Shown here in pieces: positions 1-10,967 of a DNA stretch of 64,000 nucleotides. Where the stretch lies: NCBI GenBank assembly GCA_024699855.1, contig JAMPIQ010000003.1:6882001-6946000 (forward strand), in the 5' to 3' direction. The notes under the pieces are model-generated. The model was not told the origin of the DNA and did no database searches. It saw only the letters and a program-made list of their open reading frames with translations. The stretch's first letter is position 1. Each line of letters starts with the position of its first letter. Both the position numbers and the translations under genes were made by a program. The DNA comes from Aphelenchoides besseyi (taxonomy: Eukaryota; Nematoda; Chromadorea; Rhabditida; Aphelenchoididae).

Positions 1-3000
1 AGAAATTCATTGAGTTTGGAGTGCTAACCGTTCAACTGTCAAATTTTCTGGACCCCAGTCTACGAATTGTGCGAAACGAACTCAAAGGCGTGAAATTTCA
101 AATTGGCATCAAAATCGAAAGCCAAAATGCGAGTACTGCCAACTGGATGGTTGAAGAACGACAGTTGAATCAAAAACCAACTGCGAAGATGACACAAGAC
201 GGCGGCACGAAACAAAAACCGCTGATTAACGACAATCGAAATCGCGTAAACGTGAGGAAAATGATTCAGATCCGCGAGTCTTTTCGACCCGTGACAAAAA
301 GCGAAGCTTCAAAAAAAGAATCGCGCGTCTTCTGTCCAAAAACGAAAAGAAGCGAAATGGAAAACAAAAACGAATTCCGCCAAAAGGAGCCGTGGGCTAA
401 TCTCTTCGAGTCACTGGGCATTCTCCTCGAACCCACGAGTTTACGAGCAAAAGAGAGACGTCGAAGTGGTCGAAAGTCCACAAATTCCTGCGACCAACTC
501 TCGCAATTTCGACCGCCAATGTCTCTTCCTACGGCTAATTTGGACCGCAGAAGTGGACAGTAGATGTTCGTGAAAAAGTTCGGCGTTCCTTAAACCGCTT
601 TTCTTTCACATCACGATCTGTTTGTTCGCAATGAAAACCGATCTTTCGAACACAAACGAACGGCTGTTAAACAAAGAGTCCGATTTCTTACGAGCGTCCA
701 ACCTCGAGGCTCTTACTCTCGTCCACTTCCCAACGTCCAACCAGTCGACAAGTTAAATTGTTGGTTATTCGATTAGCACGAATCTTCGGTTCTTCCAAGC
801 TTTCGGCTAAATTCTTCGCGCCTTTAGCTCACTAGTATTGTGGATTCAAATTAAATTTGTCTGTTCGACTAATGACTACCTCCTTTTTTGGAGTTTTCAA
901 TACAAGAACGAAATTCGGTAGTTAAAGAGCAAAACAGCAGTTGCAAAGTTTTCAAAGTCAAAAGAATTCTTTTTTTTTAATATTTTGCCTTAAGGCGTTT
1001 ATTTCGGCAACTAGTCGTTCAACGTCTGTGTCTAAACATCAATTTGGACGAGCAATTTTCTCGAGTACTTTGCGCAGTTGGAGACTAAGACCCCAATTCA
1101 GAAGGTAAAAGAGAACAATAGACTCGCGGCAAATACACTCACATTTGTATTCAAACACGCGGAACCAAAGAACATAATCGAATTGCAACACTTCGGGAAT
1201 ACACCCATCGACAAGCAGTTGAAATTTCATTATCGAAATGAATCCTTTCCTTTCGACACCTAATAATTTGAACGTGTTTGCCTTCAAGGATACGCAAGAA
1301 ACTGAAACCGACAGTCAAAACCGAAAATAGAAACATCTTTCTGATAAACGTCTGTTGACTTTTACAACGTGCAATGTTACAGCACAAATGTCTCGTGGGA
1401 AAAGCCAAAAAACAGAAAATGGAAACATCCGTCTCATAACACACCCCCGAAAACAATCCACAAAGTCTGTCAATTTAAGTCGGAAGTACCACAAAACTTC
1501 CACTTGACTACGCGATTTCATTTGGGAACGATCATAAGGGCGTGAAATGATTGAAAGTGTAAAATTGATAGTTCAATGCAAAAAACTTCACGAAAACTCA
1601 CTATTCAAATACCGAGTGAAGTGACCGATCAAACGGTTTAACTTAAGAAGGTCGCACGTTTCACTTTGCAATCGAAAACTTGCGCTCAACTCACTATCAC
1701 TACGATCCGAAATACTTTGCAGCAATCGATTCGCCGTCAAGGTCAACGCGAATGGCCGGTTGCTCATTTTGGAAACTGACGCTCCGTTCTCAATTCGAAC
1801 ATAACAACGAAGTCAAGAGAAGGAAGCGTTCAAGATCCGGGAATTGATTGTCAGTTTTCATTCAAGTCAAAAACGAAGTCACGTGTTAACGGTAAGAAGT
1901 GGCTCTTGTCGTTATCGTTCTTGTTTTGATCGCAAAGCGTACAAACCGGACAAACCAAACAACAAAGTAAACTGTCATCCGTCAAACATGAGCAAACAAA
2001 AAGAACGTTGCAAGGTTTCCGGATTAACAGAAACTGACCGTTGGATTTACAATCGAATTCGTTGTGAATCGTCGAGTTGTTACTCAAATTCAGATCCCAG
2101 CAGACGCTTGAAATTTGACGCCTCACGACCTTCAGTCCACTAAACCGAAAATCAATCGAGAAGAAGTGCGAAGTTAATTCTTGGAGCTGTCAAGATCGCT
2201 TTCCATCAAAAAGTTTGTTGTAAAAATCAAAACATTTCCACAACATTTCACTTCAATTCCTCATTCAAATTGTCGGAGGACATTCAAAAATCGCTCGACC
2301 GCTTTGACACAAAAATCGCCGCTCGAAAGCTGAAGGTCATTTGTGGATCAATTGGATTATGTTCGGGAACAATTAACATCAGAAACATGAACGAAGAGAT
2401 TTGGACTAGCGTATGTTAGAGCAAAGATTAGCATTCGATTTAGTAAACCACTCGAAATGGTTCGCCGATTTGCAAATTCTCGTAGTCCTCAATGGCACAT
2501 GGAAACTCCAAAAGATTGGTCACGTTCGAGCAGCTGTCGAAAAGAAGAGACGCCGATTGCCCGACAAACACTTGGAAAGAAACTGGCTCTCCGTTTGCGG
2601 TCCTCAAAGCACGCGTTTTCATAAGTGTAAATGGGCAACGACAATAATTTGTCGAGATTTCGATGTACGAGGATTGGTGTTGAAGATACGAGCAAGTAGC
2701 CAAATCACAACTCCGCTCAATTCAATTAACCCACGGAGTTGAGAAAACAAATTGGATGGAGGGTACCTTTAGAAAGCGATAAGTTGAGAGGTCCGCGCGC
2801 ATCGAACCGCAATTTTTTCGGTCTGTCGAGCTCTTCAGTCGCTCAAATCGCCAAGGAAACGGGCCACCACAAAGGTCATGTATAAAAAAAGTGTCAACTG
2901 GCAAAAGTTTGCCAAATCATCTAACTCTGAAACCAGTGGAAAAGTTGGAGCTTATTTACGGCTCGTCGGCTTCTTGTTGGTCAACCAAAAAACTGGTGGT

Positions 3001-3972
3001 CGCCGGTTGGCATTCCGCAAAACAAAGGGATTGAAAATGGACGTGCCATTACCGAGTCTCATTGCTAACAAGCAAAGGTTGCGATTTGTTCGAGTCCGAT
3101 TTGGCCGAATGTAGTATGAATCGGTGCGTATGAGTGTGCTGATCACTGAATGGAAAACCAAAAGTGCCCGGATTCAGAATCCGCAGAGATATGCCGAAGT
3201 AAGCGCTCATCAATAGCGGTTTTGAACATACCGCTAAAAAGCGTAAATGAAAATTTTTCTCGATGGGCAGTCCAGTGAGCGCGTGGATTATTAGCAATCT
3301 CCGCTCTAGCAGCCTCTTTTTCAAGGAGTACCCCTCATAACCCGACGTAGAAGCAAGATACGAAGAAACGGACTTCGGATTCGGATTCCTAATGGCCGAT
3401 ATACTTCAAACCCATCAAAAACTCGAAGTGGGGTTTTGGTTTTTTGGCCATATCTTTGCGGATTCTGAATCCGAACACTTTTGGTTTTCCACTCAGTGAT
3501 CAGCACCCTCATACGCATCGATTCATACCACATTCGGCCAAATCGGGCTCGAACAAATCGCAATTTTTTCTTGTAAGTCAAACGCATCTCAGTCTTCCCG
3601 TGTTGTCCCCTGACAAACGATTTCATTTGTCAAACATCTTCAAATCGATTGTTTATAAAGAATTGACTACTATGAAATAAACTTTGCCAACTGCAAAAGC
3701 AATTTGTTCGTTTAAACGTGGAAATTATCGACCGGAGACTCGTAAATGGCTAGCGACTAAAACTCGAAGCTTCGAAGTGGACATTCGAATTGGTGTCCGA
3801 ATGCTGCCGAAAAATTTACAGAAATTGAATTTTGTTCGCTCGACAGCCCAAAATTAACAGAAGACTGTTGGGCTGGTTTGAAATACGCCATGAATAGTTG
3901 TTACAGCGTTCTTGCAAATTAAAGGTCGTAGTATGTTTGTGTTCTTAGTACTACTTGATTTCTAAAGTAAGT
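1..3972. other. gene-poor stretch, no supported gene
   Basis: I see no exon chain here with matched splice sites and phases. Open frames up to 180 codons occur on both strands (for example 21-563 plus), but they are rich in Arg, Lys, Ser and Phe without domain motifs and look like by-products of the CGAA/TTCG-rich base composition. The only clear structure is the inverted repeat at 3078-3565. A short perfect hairpin with 8-bp arms (cagcccaa / ttgggctg) lies near 3845-3876. Exons of a gene running off the left edge cannot be excluded. Confidence 0.5.
3078..3565. repeat. imperfect inverted repeat with ~116-bp arms
   Basis: The left arm (3078-3193) is matched in reverse complement by 3449-3565. 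I count about eight mismatches across the arms, with no gap inside the core. The arms share blocks such as gcgatttgttcgag, ccgatttggccgaatgt and ctgatcactga, and end at a shared agatatg. They enclose about 255 bp that is not itself palindromic. No terminal target-site duplication or coding frame was identified. This suits a non-autonomous foldback element or a recent inverted duplication. Confidence 0.8.
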
Positions 3973-4281
3973 TTATTGGAAGATTGGTCGTGAGAACAAA
4001 CGAAAGTAGCAGTATTGAAGCTCGGCGGAAGTATTCACTCTTTTTTTGTCGTCATCTGAACTCAATACTGTACAACAAACTGAAGCTACTCACCTTTGTT
4101 AGAAGAACCCTCCTCCTTTTTTGATTCTTTTACTTGTTTACTTTCACATTCATCTTTCGATTTTCCTTTCTCCTGAAATCATTGACAGTATATGTGGACT
4201 GTATAGCGCAACTACCTCTTTTTCCGATTCGACTTTTGCTTCTTTTTTGGACTCAACTTCCTCCTCTTTTTTTGTCGCCAT
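3973..4281 (-). CDS. Lys/Glu-rich reading frame, second cistron or frameshifted 3' part
   Basis: The frame starts at ATG 4281 and uses three exons: 4281 to 4216, 4172 to 4094 and 4055 to 3973 (TAA). Introns of 43 and 38 nt have GTAGTT/TTTCAG and GTGAG/TTCAG borders, and phases 0 and 1 are respected. The product is about 75 residues: a Lys/Glu-rich stretch with motifs such as KKEEEVESKKEAKVESEKE, then a short hydrophobic-aromatic tail. No family was recognised. The ATG overlaps the stop codon of the upstream frame (TGATG), and composition matches that frame's end. The two may be one protein broken by an indel, or a true pair of cistrons. Confidence 0.4.
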
Positions 4282-4668
4282 CAGTTTTCACTTTTGTTCT
4301 CTTCGACCTTCTGAAACTTCCTTTCATGCATTAAGTAAATCGAAAACATACCTTAATTTCTTCTTCTTTCTTTTCAACTTTCGGAGCATCCGGAGCGGTG
4401 GTTTTAGATACAACATCTGAATTAGAATACAATAAACGTTCTACAATTCCGCGAAACTACCGCTAACTGGATCAGATGCTTTAATCGAAGCATTCAGTTT
4501 TGGTTGAGGTATAGTCAGTCGTGGTTGTTTGGGTTTCTTCTGAAAACGCACATTTCATTTTAAATGGATTCCGTTTACCTTCGCACATTGTCTCATGATC
4601 GACACGAAAAGAAAAAGCATTCCAGCGACATCCCAAAAGATGTTGGAAATCAAAAGATCGATAGTCAT
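4281..4668 (-). CDS. small N-terminally anchored membrane protein with charged tail
   Basis: Start at ATG 4668. Exons are 4668-4579, 4539-4461, 4416-4352 and 4310-4281 (TGA), with introns of 39-44 nt and phases 0, 1 and 0 that chain exactly, giving 87 residues. Residues ~3-26 form one hydrophobic helix (DLLISNIFWDVAGMLFLFVS) followed by a basic stretch (KKPKQPR), so a single membrane anchor with cytosolic tail is likely. The C-terminus is Lys/Glu-rich. No family was recognised. The stop codon overlaps the ATG of the next K/E-rich frame, which may really be its continuation. Confidence 0.55.
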
Positions 4669-5722
4669 GATGATGGCCCAGAAAACAGAGCAGAAAACCT
4701 AGTCGACCGTTTGAAAAGAAAACGGGAAAAAATGACTAAACTCGACACTTTTTTGTGAGACTAGACTTTCCGATAACATTCAGTTATGCAAATTAGCAGG
4801 ATAACTCATCTTTTGATTGCAAGTCTTAACATTTGCAGTGGTGTCTTATTGATTAATGATCATTCGTCTACCGAGCTCGTATCGGACTCTTTGCTCATAA
4901 CTCGCTTTAGTAGCGATTAATACTCGTTAGTTTAATCTGAACTTCAGGGTTCAATTATCAATCAAAATGGACAGCCGTCTTTCTTGGTAAGGCGCGAGAT
5001 CGATCGAAACCAGGAAGATAAACACAGCTGCCCGCCCATTCATACACCCAATCAATTTCGATCGCGCTTTTTTCAACCACTGCACCCGCAATTGTTGGCC
5101 ATAAAATGGCGCTCGTTCGCAGCCAAACATCCGTCTTTTACGATCCTTGTAACCTCGAGATGATCACGTGGTTGGAATGAGAACGCGATCGTTTTATTTC
5201 ATGAATTCGTTGTGTTGTTTGTGTTCAAAATTGGGTCATTTCGTTTTTATTTGCAGATTCCTGTCACACAACCTCCAAGTTCGAAAGGTCATGGAACTTT
5301 AGTTCTCTTTGCCATTCGGCTCAAGTAGTTTATTTTGATCAGAAACTGCTCAGTTCTACTTTCTGGCTTCTTGACAACCTGCAAAGCTGGGCTTCTTGTT
5401 CAACTGGATTTCTACAATCGTCTCATCAATGAAGCCAAGTGATATTCCGAAGAGTCAAAAACGAATCCATCGAATGTCAAGTAATGATTGGGAAACCCAT
5501 GTAAGGTGAGACTTGGTAATTCTTTCTTCTCACAATAAAATATACTAGCTGATTAATAAAACTTAGTTTATTTAATCTACGATCAAAGAATAAACGATGC
5601 CTTGGGGAGATAGAAGGGAGAAAAATCGGAACGTTCTTGCGGGTTTGTAACAGAATATACAACTGAATTAGCTGGTGGGTAGCGTATCGTCGGCGATTTC
5701 GGGAGGGAGGGGCCGAAACGGA

Positions 5723-6234
5723 ATGACAATTAGAAAGCTCATAACGGGAGGTTGCACTCCGAAGTAAACAAAAACGTTTTACGACACTGATTGCATTTTC
5801 AGTGACAAGAGTTTGGCTGAGATCGTGAATAATCCGCAGCAGTTTCGTGCCAAAATCCATTTGAATCAATTCAATTCATTCGAACAGAATGAAATAGACG
5901 TGAGTTTATTTGAAGCAGCGTACTGACTTGAAGTATTAAGGTTCAATTGCACAATTACGATGTTCAGATTCATGCGACCAAGGAAAATCATTCGAACCCG
6001 AACCGTCCGCTTCGTGTTCTGAATCGACAGTATCGCTTGCCCGATGACATCGATTTAAACACAATCCAACTGAAGAGAAATGAATCAGAAGTTGATGTGA
6101 AGGCCAAAAAAGTTTGTTGACAACAAGTAGCTAGTTGACCTTGGATTTAGATTCTCGCTGGTGCATCTCTAATGTTGGATATCACCGATGTAACAGCGAC
6201 AGCTCAACGTATTCAACGTGTTCGGGCATTTTAA
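5723..6234 (+). CDS. small heat shock protein (alpha-crystallin/HSP20 domain)
   Basis: Four exons (5723-5763, 5803-5899, 5941-6111, 6151-6234) with ~40-nt introns give 130 residues. The alpha-crystallin domain starts near residue 20. Visible landmarks are FRAKIHLNQF (first strand), the LNRQYRLPDDID core with its conserved LP turn, and VDVKAK as the strand just before the C-terminal part. The N-terminal arm is only about 20 residues, as in the short nematode 12-kDa sHSPs. Such proteins are ATP-independent holdases of the cytosol. ATG 5723 is the only start after an in-frame stop at 5669. The C-terminal extension lacks a clear I-x-I motif. Confidence 0.85.
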
Positions 6235-6932
6235 TTGTTTTTCGGTCTTATATATACAATCCGATGATCGTCGTTCAATTTTCTATCGTACATTAGCGTT
6301 GCTTTCAAAGGCATTTGATTTGTTTATTGTAAATGCATGAATACAAACGACGATAATTTACGATGAATGTACAGAAATCGCGTGACTATAAGGTTGTTGT
6401 GATAGATTGGAGCTTTTTGTTGTGAACAGGAATTTGAGTACACGATCGAGCGGATTAAAGCTGCGAATAGGAGGCGGAGAATCGATTTGCTAATTGGACA
6501 TCTAACAAACAAAATAGAGAGCAGAATCAAACAAGATGATCTAAGTCCTCTAGACAAAACGCATCACATCCGAATTGATGAGCGAAACTCGGTAAGTGGA
6601 ATCGATTGGCCTTCTGCTTCATCGCTAACGGACGGTTTACGATAAGAGAAAGGAGAAGAAAGACAAGACGTTTGATTCGTGCTACAAAATGGGTTAAATT
6701 AGAAATTTGAATGTCGTACGGAGTTCAATTTAACGAGCTTAAATGCTCGAACTTCACCACCGTACGACATTGAATCACCCGTGCGAAAAGTTGAACCAAA
6801 AGAAAATAAAATTTGACAATCGAAAAGCCGGGAATTGATCAAATGAAATCAAATTAACCGTTTGAATTGGAGAGCAAATTTGCTTCAAGACGACGCTTTG
6901 AAGCGCGGAAATTCAAAAAAATAAAAATGAGC
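6235..6932. other. convergent intergenic region with one hairpin
   Basis: This ~700-bp stretch lies between the 3' ends of the sHSP and Rab11-FIP genes. The 77-codon minus-strand frame at 6324-6557 shows no splice or domain support. The only structure seen is the palindrome at 6710-6771. Confidence 0.5.
6710..6771. repeat. 12-bp perfect inverted repeat (hairpin)
   Basis: aatgtcgtacgg (6710-6721) is mirrored by ccgtacgacatt (6760-6771). Inside, cgagc/gctcg pair around a ttaaat loop and gagttc/gaacttc pair imperfectly. It could be a transcript hairpin or a small foldback element in the 3' intergenic space. Confidence 0.75.
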
Positions 6933-8858
6933 TTACGAAGTTGACTGAGATTCGCGACTGATCTCCAAGATATCCGGATAGATTTCGATAACACGCGAAA
7001 GAATGTTGTCGATGTAACTGCGGAGCTTCTGATTGCACAGTTCCTGGTCACGTAACGCGTTCATGAGCTGAAATACGGAAAAATGTTTAAAAACACGGAC
7101 ATTTTCGTGTGTTGGGTTTGACCGTAGGTCATGTTGTGCGCGCATTCAATGGAGGAATGACGATCTGAGTTCAACAGAAATCCTCCTCAAACTCATATCG
7201 TTCTTTTCCTCGAACAAATTTACGAACAACATTGAGGTTTGTGCTTAAGATCGTACGAAAAAAGAGGTTTGATTCGAATTTGGAGTGGCTTCCAAACGCC
7301 CGAGATCGACGTGGTTTTGTACGGTGCAAAAGTTGACAGATCAAAGAAGACCAAGCAATCTTAAGGTAAATTTGAAGCCGAAAAACCTGAAGCTGCTACT
7401 GAACATAAAAGTGAAAAGCGACAGTTTTTGGTTCTAACCGAGTTTTCTCCTAAAAATCGAAAGCGAAAAGCAACCGCCAGAAAATGCGCGAAACAACAGA
7501 AAACCCAAAAATAAGAATAAAAAAACGAAGAAAAAACAAAACCACAACGACCTCCACACGCTCCTTTTTAAGTCCGCTGACCTCGTCGGAATCGCAGTCG
7601 CCCATCATTTCGGCAGCCAAAGATGGACCGTTAGCCAGGAGCAGTTGACCGCGCTCCACAGAGTCGTGAAGCAATTGAGCACGAAGCTCTTCGGTCTGAC
7701 TCCGCAAGTTCTTGTTCTCCGAACGTAAACGATCGATTTCTTCTTGCAAGTCAACAATCTAAGTAACAAGTTGATTGGAAAACTGTCAATCACACACACC
7801 TGTTCGGATAGTGAGCCCTGTCGTGGTCGACTTTTGTCTTGTCGTAACTGATCGGTTTGTTCGATCAGTTTCTCCACCAGTTCTTCTCGTTCGTCGATAT
7901 CTGCCGTGGCTTCGCGTTTGAAACTAAAAGAAGAAGCGAGTTGAAAAGAAAACGAGAACTCACTTTTCGAATTCATTTCGTAGAGTTTGTTTTTCTTTTT
8001 CCAGCTGTTGGTTCAGTGACTTCAACTCATCCACTTCGTTGTGCAGTTGGGACAACTGAAGTTGCAGTTCTTCTGCATTTTCCTCATGTCGATCTCTTTC
8101 TTTGCGTAGTGATTGAGCTTCGTTTTCGAGCACCTGATGTCGATAACCCATCTTCTCTAATTCGAGTTGCTTTTCGCGTTCCATTCGTGCCACCAACTCT
8201 TTCGAACGAGATCGCTCTTCGTTCATTTTCTCTTCCCATCTAAACAGCAATTCGGGTCAATTAAGAAAACGAAATCAAACCTTATTTCGGCATTCGAAAA
8301 CTGATCTTCCAAACTGTGAATTCGCTCCTGAAGAAGTGCTGTTTCGGTTCGTAGTCGTGATCGTTCCTCGTTCAGAATGTCTTTTTCTTCGTGACAATCT
8401 GCCAGTCGTTTCGACAAGTTTGACATCTGAAAAGAAGGTATTAACGAGCAATACGCGAAAACTAAAGAATCTCCCGCTTTCCGACTTGTTGTTGACGAAA
8501 AGCTTCCGCACTTTTGTAACAACAAATCACTTCTTTCACGTCGCAAATCAAAATCTTTACCTCGGTCGCTATGTTCGTGAATTCAAGCAGCGCACTTTCA
8601 TTCTCGCTCAACTGAATGATGTCCGGTTCGGATCCCAAGCTTGTGCGGCGTGAACGTCCGTTGGAGTAGAGACGCGATGCCACCGAATTGGACGATGCAC
8701 TGGTGGCTAACGGTGTGCTATTTGTGTAGGGCGGATAGGAATCCTAAAACTCTTGGAATGAAAGACAGAAAGTTGAATCAAATTTATTACCGAACTTGCT
8801 TCCAAGTACTTCATTGAACAAACCAACTGCCCGAGCTTCCAGTTCAATAAATTGAAAG
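6933..8858 (-). CDS. Rab11 family-interacting protein 3/4-like (arfophilin/Nuf), 5' end not resolved
   Basis: Seven exons on the minus strand, listed 5' to 3': 8858-8791, 8743-8561, 8426-8281, 8239-7964, 7923-7800, 7758-7552 and 7067-6933, with consistent phases. The product has a Ser-rich region with SEPDIIQLSENE, then about 230 residues of continuous coiled coil. The C-terminal Rab11-binding segment contains ALRDQELCNQKLRSYID and IEIYPDILEI, closely resembling the RBD of class II FIPs (QEEINFRLRQYMD...NPSILEI). Such proteins bind Rab11 and Arf6 on recycling endosomes and at the cleavage furrow. The last intron (~480 nt) has a weak GTCGTT donor. The true start lies upstream of 8858 and was not found. 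Confidence 0.78.
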
Positions 8859-10029
8859 CTGAAAAACGAAAACCATCAACAAACGAAAACACACAGAACA
8901 TGAAGGTCGCGATTAGTCATTTTAACTGATAAACAACAGTTCGAGAATACAAACTGGTCCAAGAAAACAAAATTGAAGAAGATTACTCTCGATGATCAAC
9001 ACGAGTATCCGATTGCTCGACTAGAACAAACATCACGCATTCGCGATCACCTCCTTTCTCTCTCTTTTTTTGCGAGTGCACAGACACGCGGCGAAAAAAA
9101 CGAAACAGACGACGGAAATGTTCGACTGCGCGTGCGAAAAGGAAGACAACACACCTGGGAGCATCACGAAAATTACCCACTCAGTTTGAAGTGTGATGAT
9201 GAGCTCATAGAGCAAATTTTGACGTACACTTTTGCGCAATTTCCAACCCAAGACGTCCGTTTTGGAATGCGCCGAAAAGCGTCGAGAATGAAAGGCGGCA
9301 ATTGGAGAAGAGCAAATTCGCATGAAGAAAAGTCAACACGATTTCTTTCCGCCAATTTGCATTCCACGGACATCCGCCAATTATCCAAATGTGAACGGAG
9401 GATGAGCTCCGTTTTCCGATTCCATCAAATGAAACGACACAAAAAAGGCTACAGCAAAATCGAAGGTAAAACGCAGCGCTAAAGCCAATTTGGAGGTGTT
9501 CAGAGGTTCCAATGAAAAGCCTAAAACAGCATGCGGTCAATTGCACATCGAATTCAAGGTCGAGTGTTCCACGAGTCAAACCGAAAATCTGCTCACTGAC
9601 GAAAAATGGCGGTGAGGATGAACAAAGAAATCCGAAACAATGCGTTTCGGTCGGTGAGATGGCAAAGTGAGTCGGAGGTTTTGCACTTTGTTTTTCAATA
9701 ACACGCAAAATTCGAAGAGCGAAATCAAACAGTTGGATTGTGAAATCTGTTCGAACCTTTCCGGGAGTCTTGTTTGCGATCGACGGTCGCGATTTTGATG
9801 CAAACAGGCTGAAGGAACGGTGGCGAACGAGGTAATTGGTTGTTTTCGGACAGATGAATCAAAGTTACGAAGAACGAACGTCGAATTTTAGCAGAGCGCA
9901 GGTGTAGAAACAAGAAGGAAACTAATTGAAAATTGTAAAACATGAAAACTCGTGATTTCTATCCCATTCAAAAGGCTTCTACTCAGGGCCAAAACAGTCA
10001 GATGAGTTAAAGCTGCGAATTGAAGCAAA
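8859..10029. other. probable 5' region of the Rab11-FIP gene plus promoter of the ShKT gene
   Basis: No exon with convincing splice context was identified. Several minus frames of 70-170 codons exist here, but none carries a recognisable domain. The missing 5' exons of the Rab11-FIP-like gene should lie here. Confidence 0.4.
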
Positions 10030-10967
10030 ATGCACGTTATCCACCTTTGGATTATCGTGCTCTTGGGCGAATTTGCATTCGCTAAACCGGAAACCGCCGT
10101 TGCAAAGGCTAAGGAAATCAAACCAGCGGAAGGTAAGAAATCGACTCACAAAAGGTAATCGGTTGTTTCAGTATGTCAAGATCAGAGTTTCGAATGTTAT
10201 CTTTTCGTTCCTGCTTGTAAAGACAAAGCGACAGTAAAAACAATGAAAGACGAATGCTCGTTAACATGTCGACATTGCAAATCGAAATCAAATTACACGA
10301 TGCCTGATAAATACGCTGCTCTGTTTGGCTATTCACCGTATGGTTATCAAAACTACGACACTTATTGCTGCGGGTTTGGAAAAATGAATTCGGTTGGTTG
10401 ATTAGAACTTTAGATGCTACGGTGGTGGATTTATTGGGTTCATCGGACCACAATTTGCAAACTATGGCTTGGTCGGATACGGAGGAGTTTTAAATCCGAT
10501 TGAAAGTCTTTTGGCTGGAGTGGGTGCTGGTCTGACTCAAGGATTGGCAAGTCTCGGGGCGTTGTTGAATCAAGGAACGTTAGGATCTTTTGGTTATGGA
10601 TACGGGGATAATCTTTGTAAGTTAATAACACACAAAACTGAAGCGAATAAAAATTTCAGATTGTGTGGATTATTTGCCAGAATGTTTTCTCTATATTCCT
10701 TCTTGCTATACTCCACTCTCTGGTCAATGTATGAGTCGATATTGTCCGATGACTTGCGGATTCTGTCAACCGGGTGCAATTGGCGGTCCGTTCAACGGTC
10801 CACAGATTGGTGGCTATCCATACAACCAAGGAGGATATAACAATTACAACAACGGCTACTACGGAAACCAACAACAATATCCTTATGGGTACAATAATGG
10901 CTATCAAAATGGTTACAACTACTACCCGCAACAAGGAGGCGTCTATCAACAACCCTACGGAAGATGA
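10030..10967 (+). CDS. secreted protein with two ShKT domains and a Gly/Tyr/Asn/Gln-rich tail
   Basis: Exons 10030-10132, 10172-10373, 10414-10616 and 10660-10967 give 271 residues. A signal peptide (HLWIIVLLGEFAFA) is followed by a six-cysteine ShKT module (C-x6-C... ending SLTCRHC) at about residues 36-71, then a Gly/Leu-rich linker. A second ShKT module (from CVDYLPECFLYIPSC to MTCGFC) lies at about 172-205, and the tail is made of Y, N, G and Q repeats (GGYNNYNNGYYGNQQQYPYG). ShKT modules are common in nematode secreted, cuticle or surface-coat proteins; presence of the fold does not itself imply a toxin. The YGN-rich tail suggests an assembled extracellular or eggshell-type matrix. Confidence 0.88.

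Noticed and set aside
21..563. 180-codon plus-strand frame
   Set aside because: No domain, no splice partner and Arg/Lys-rich composition expected from CGAA-rich DNA.
10172..10967. ShKT gene as a toxin
   Set aside because: The fold is widespread in non-toxic nematode proteins and the tail looks structural.
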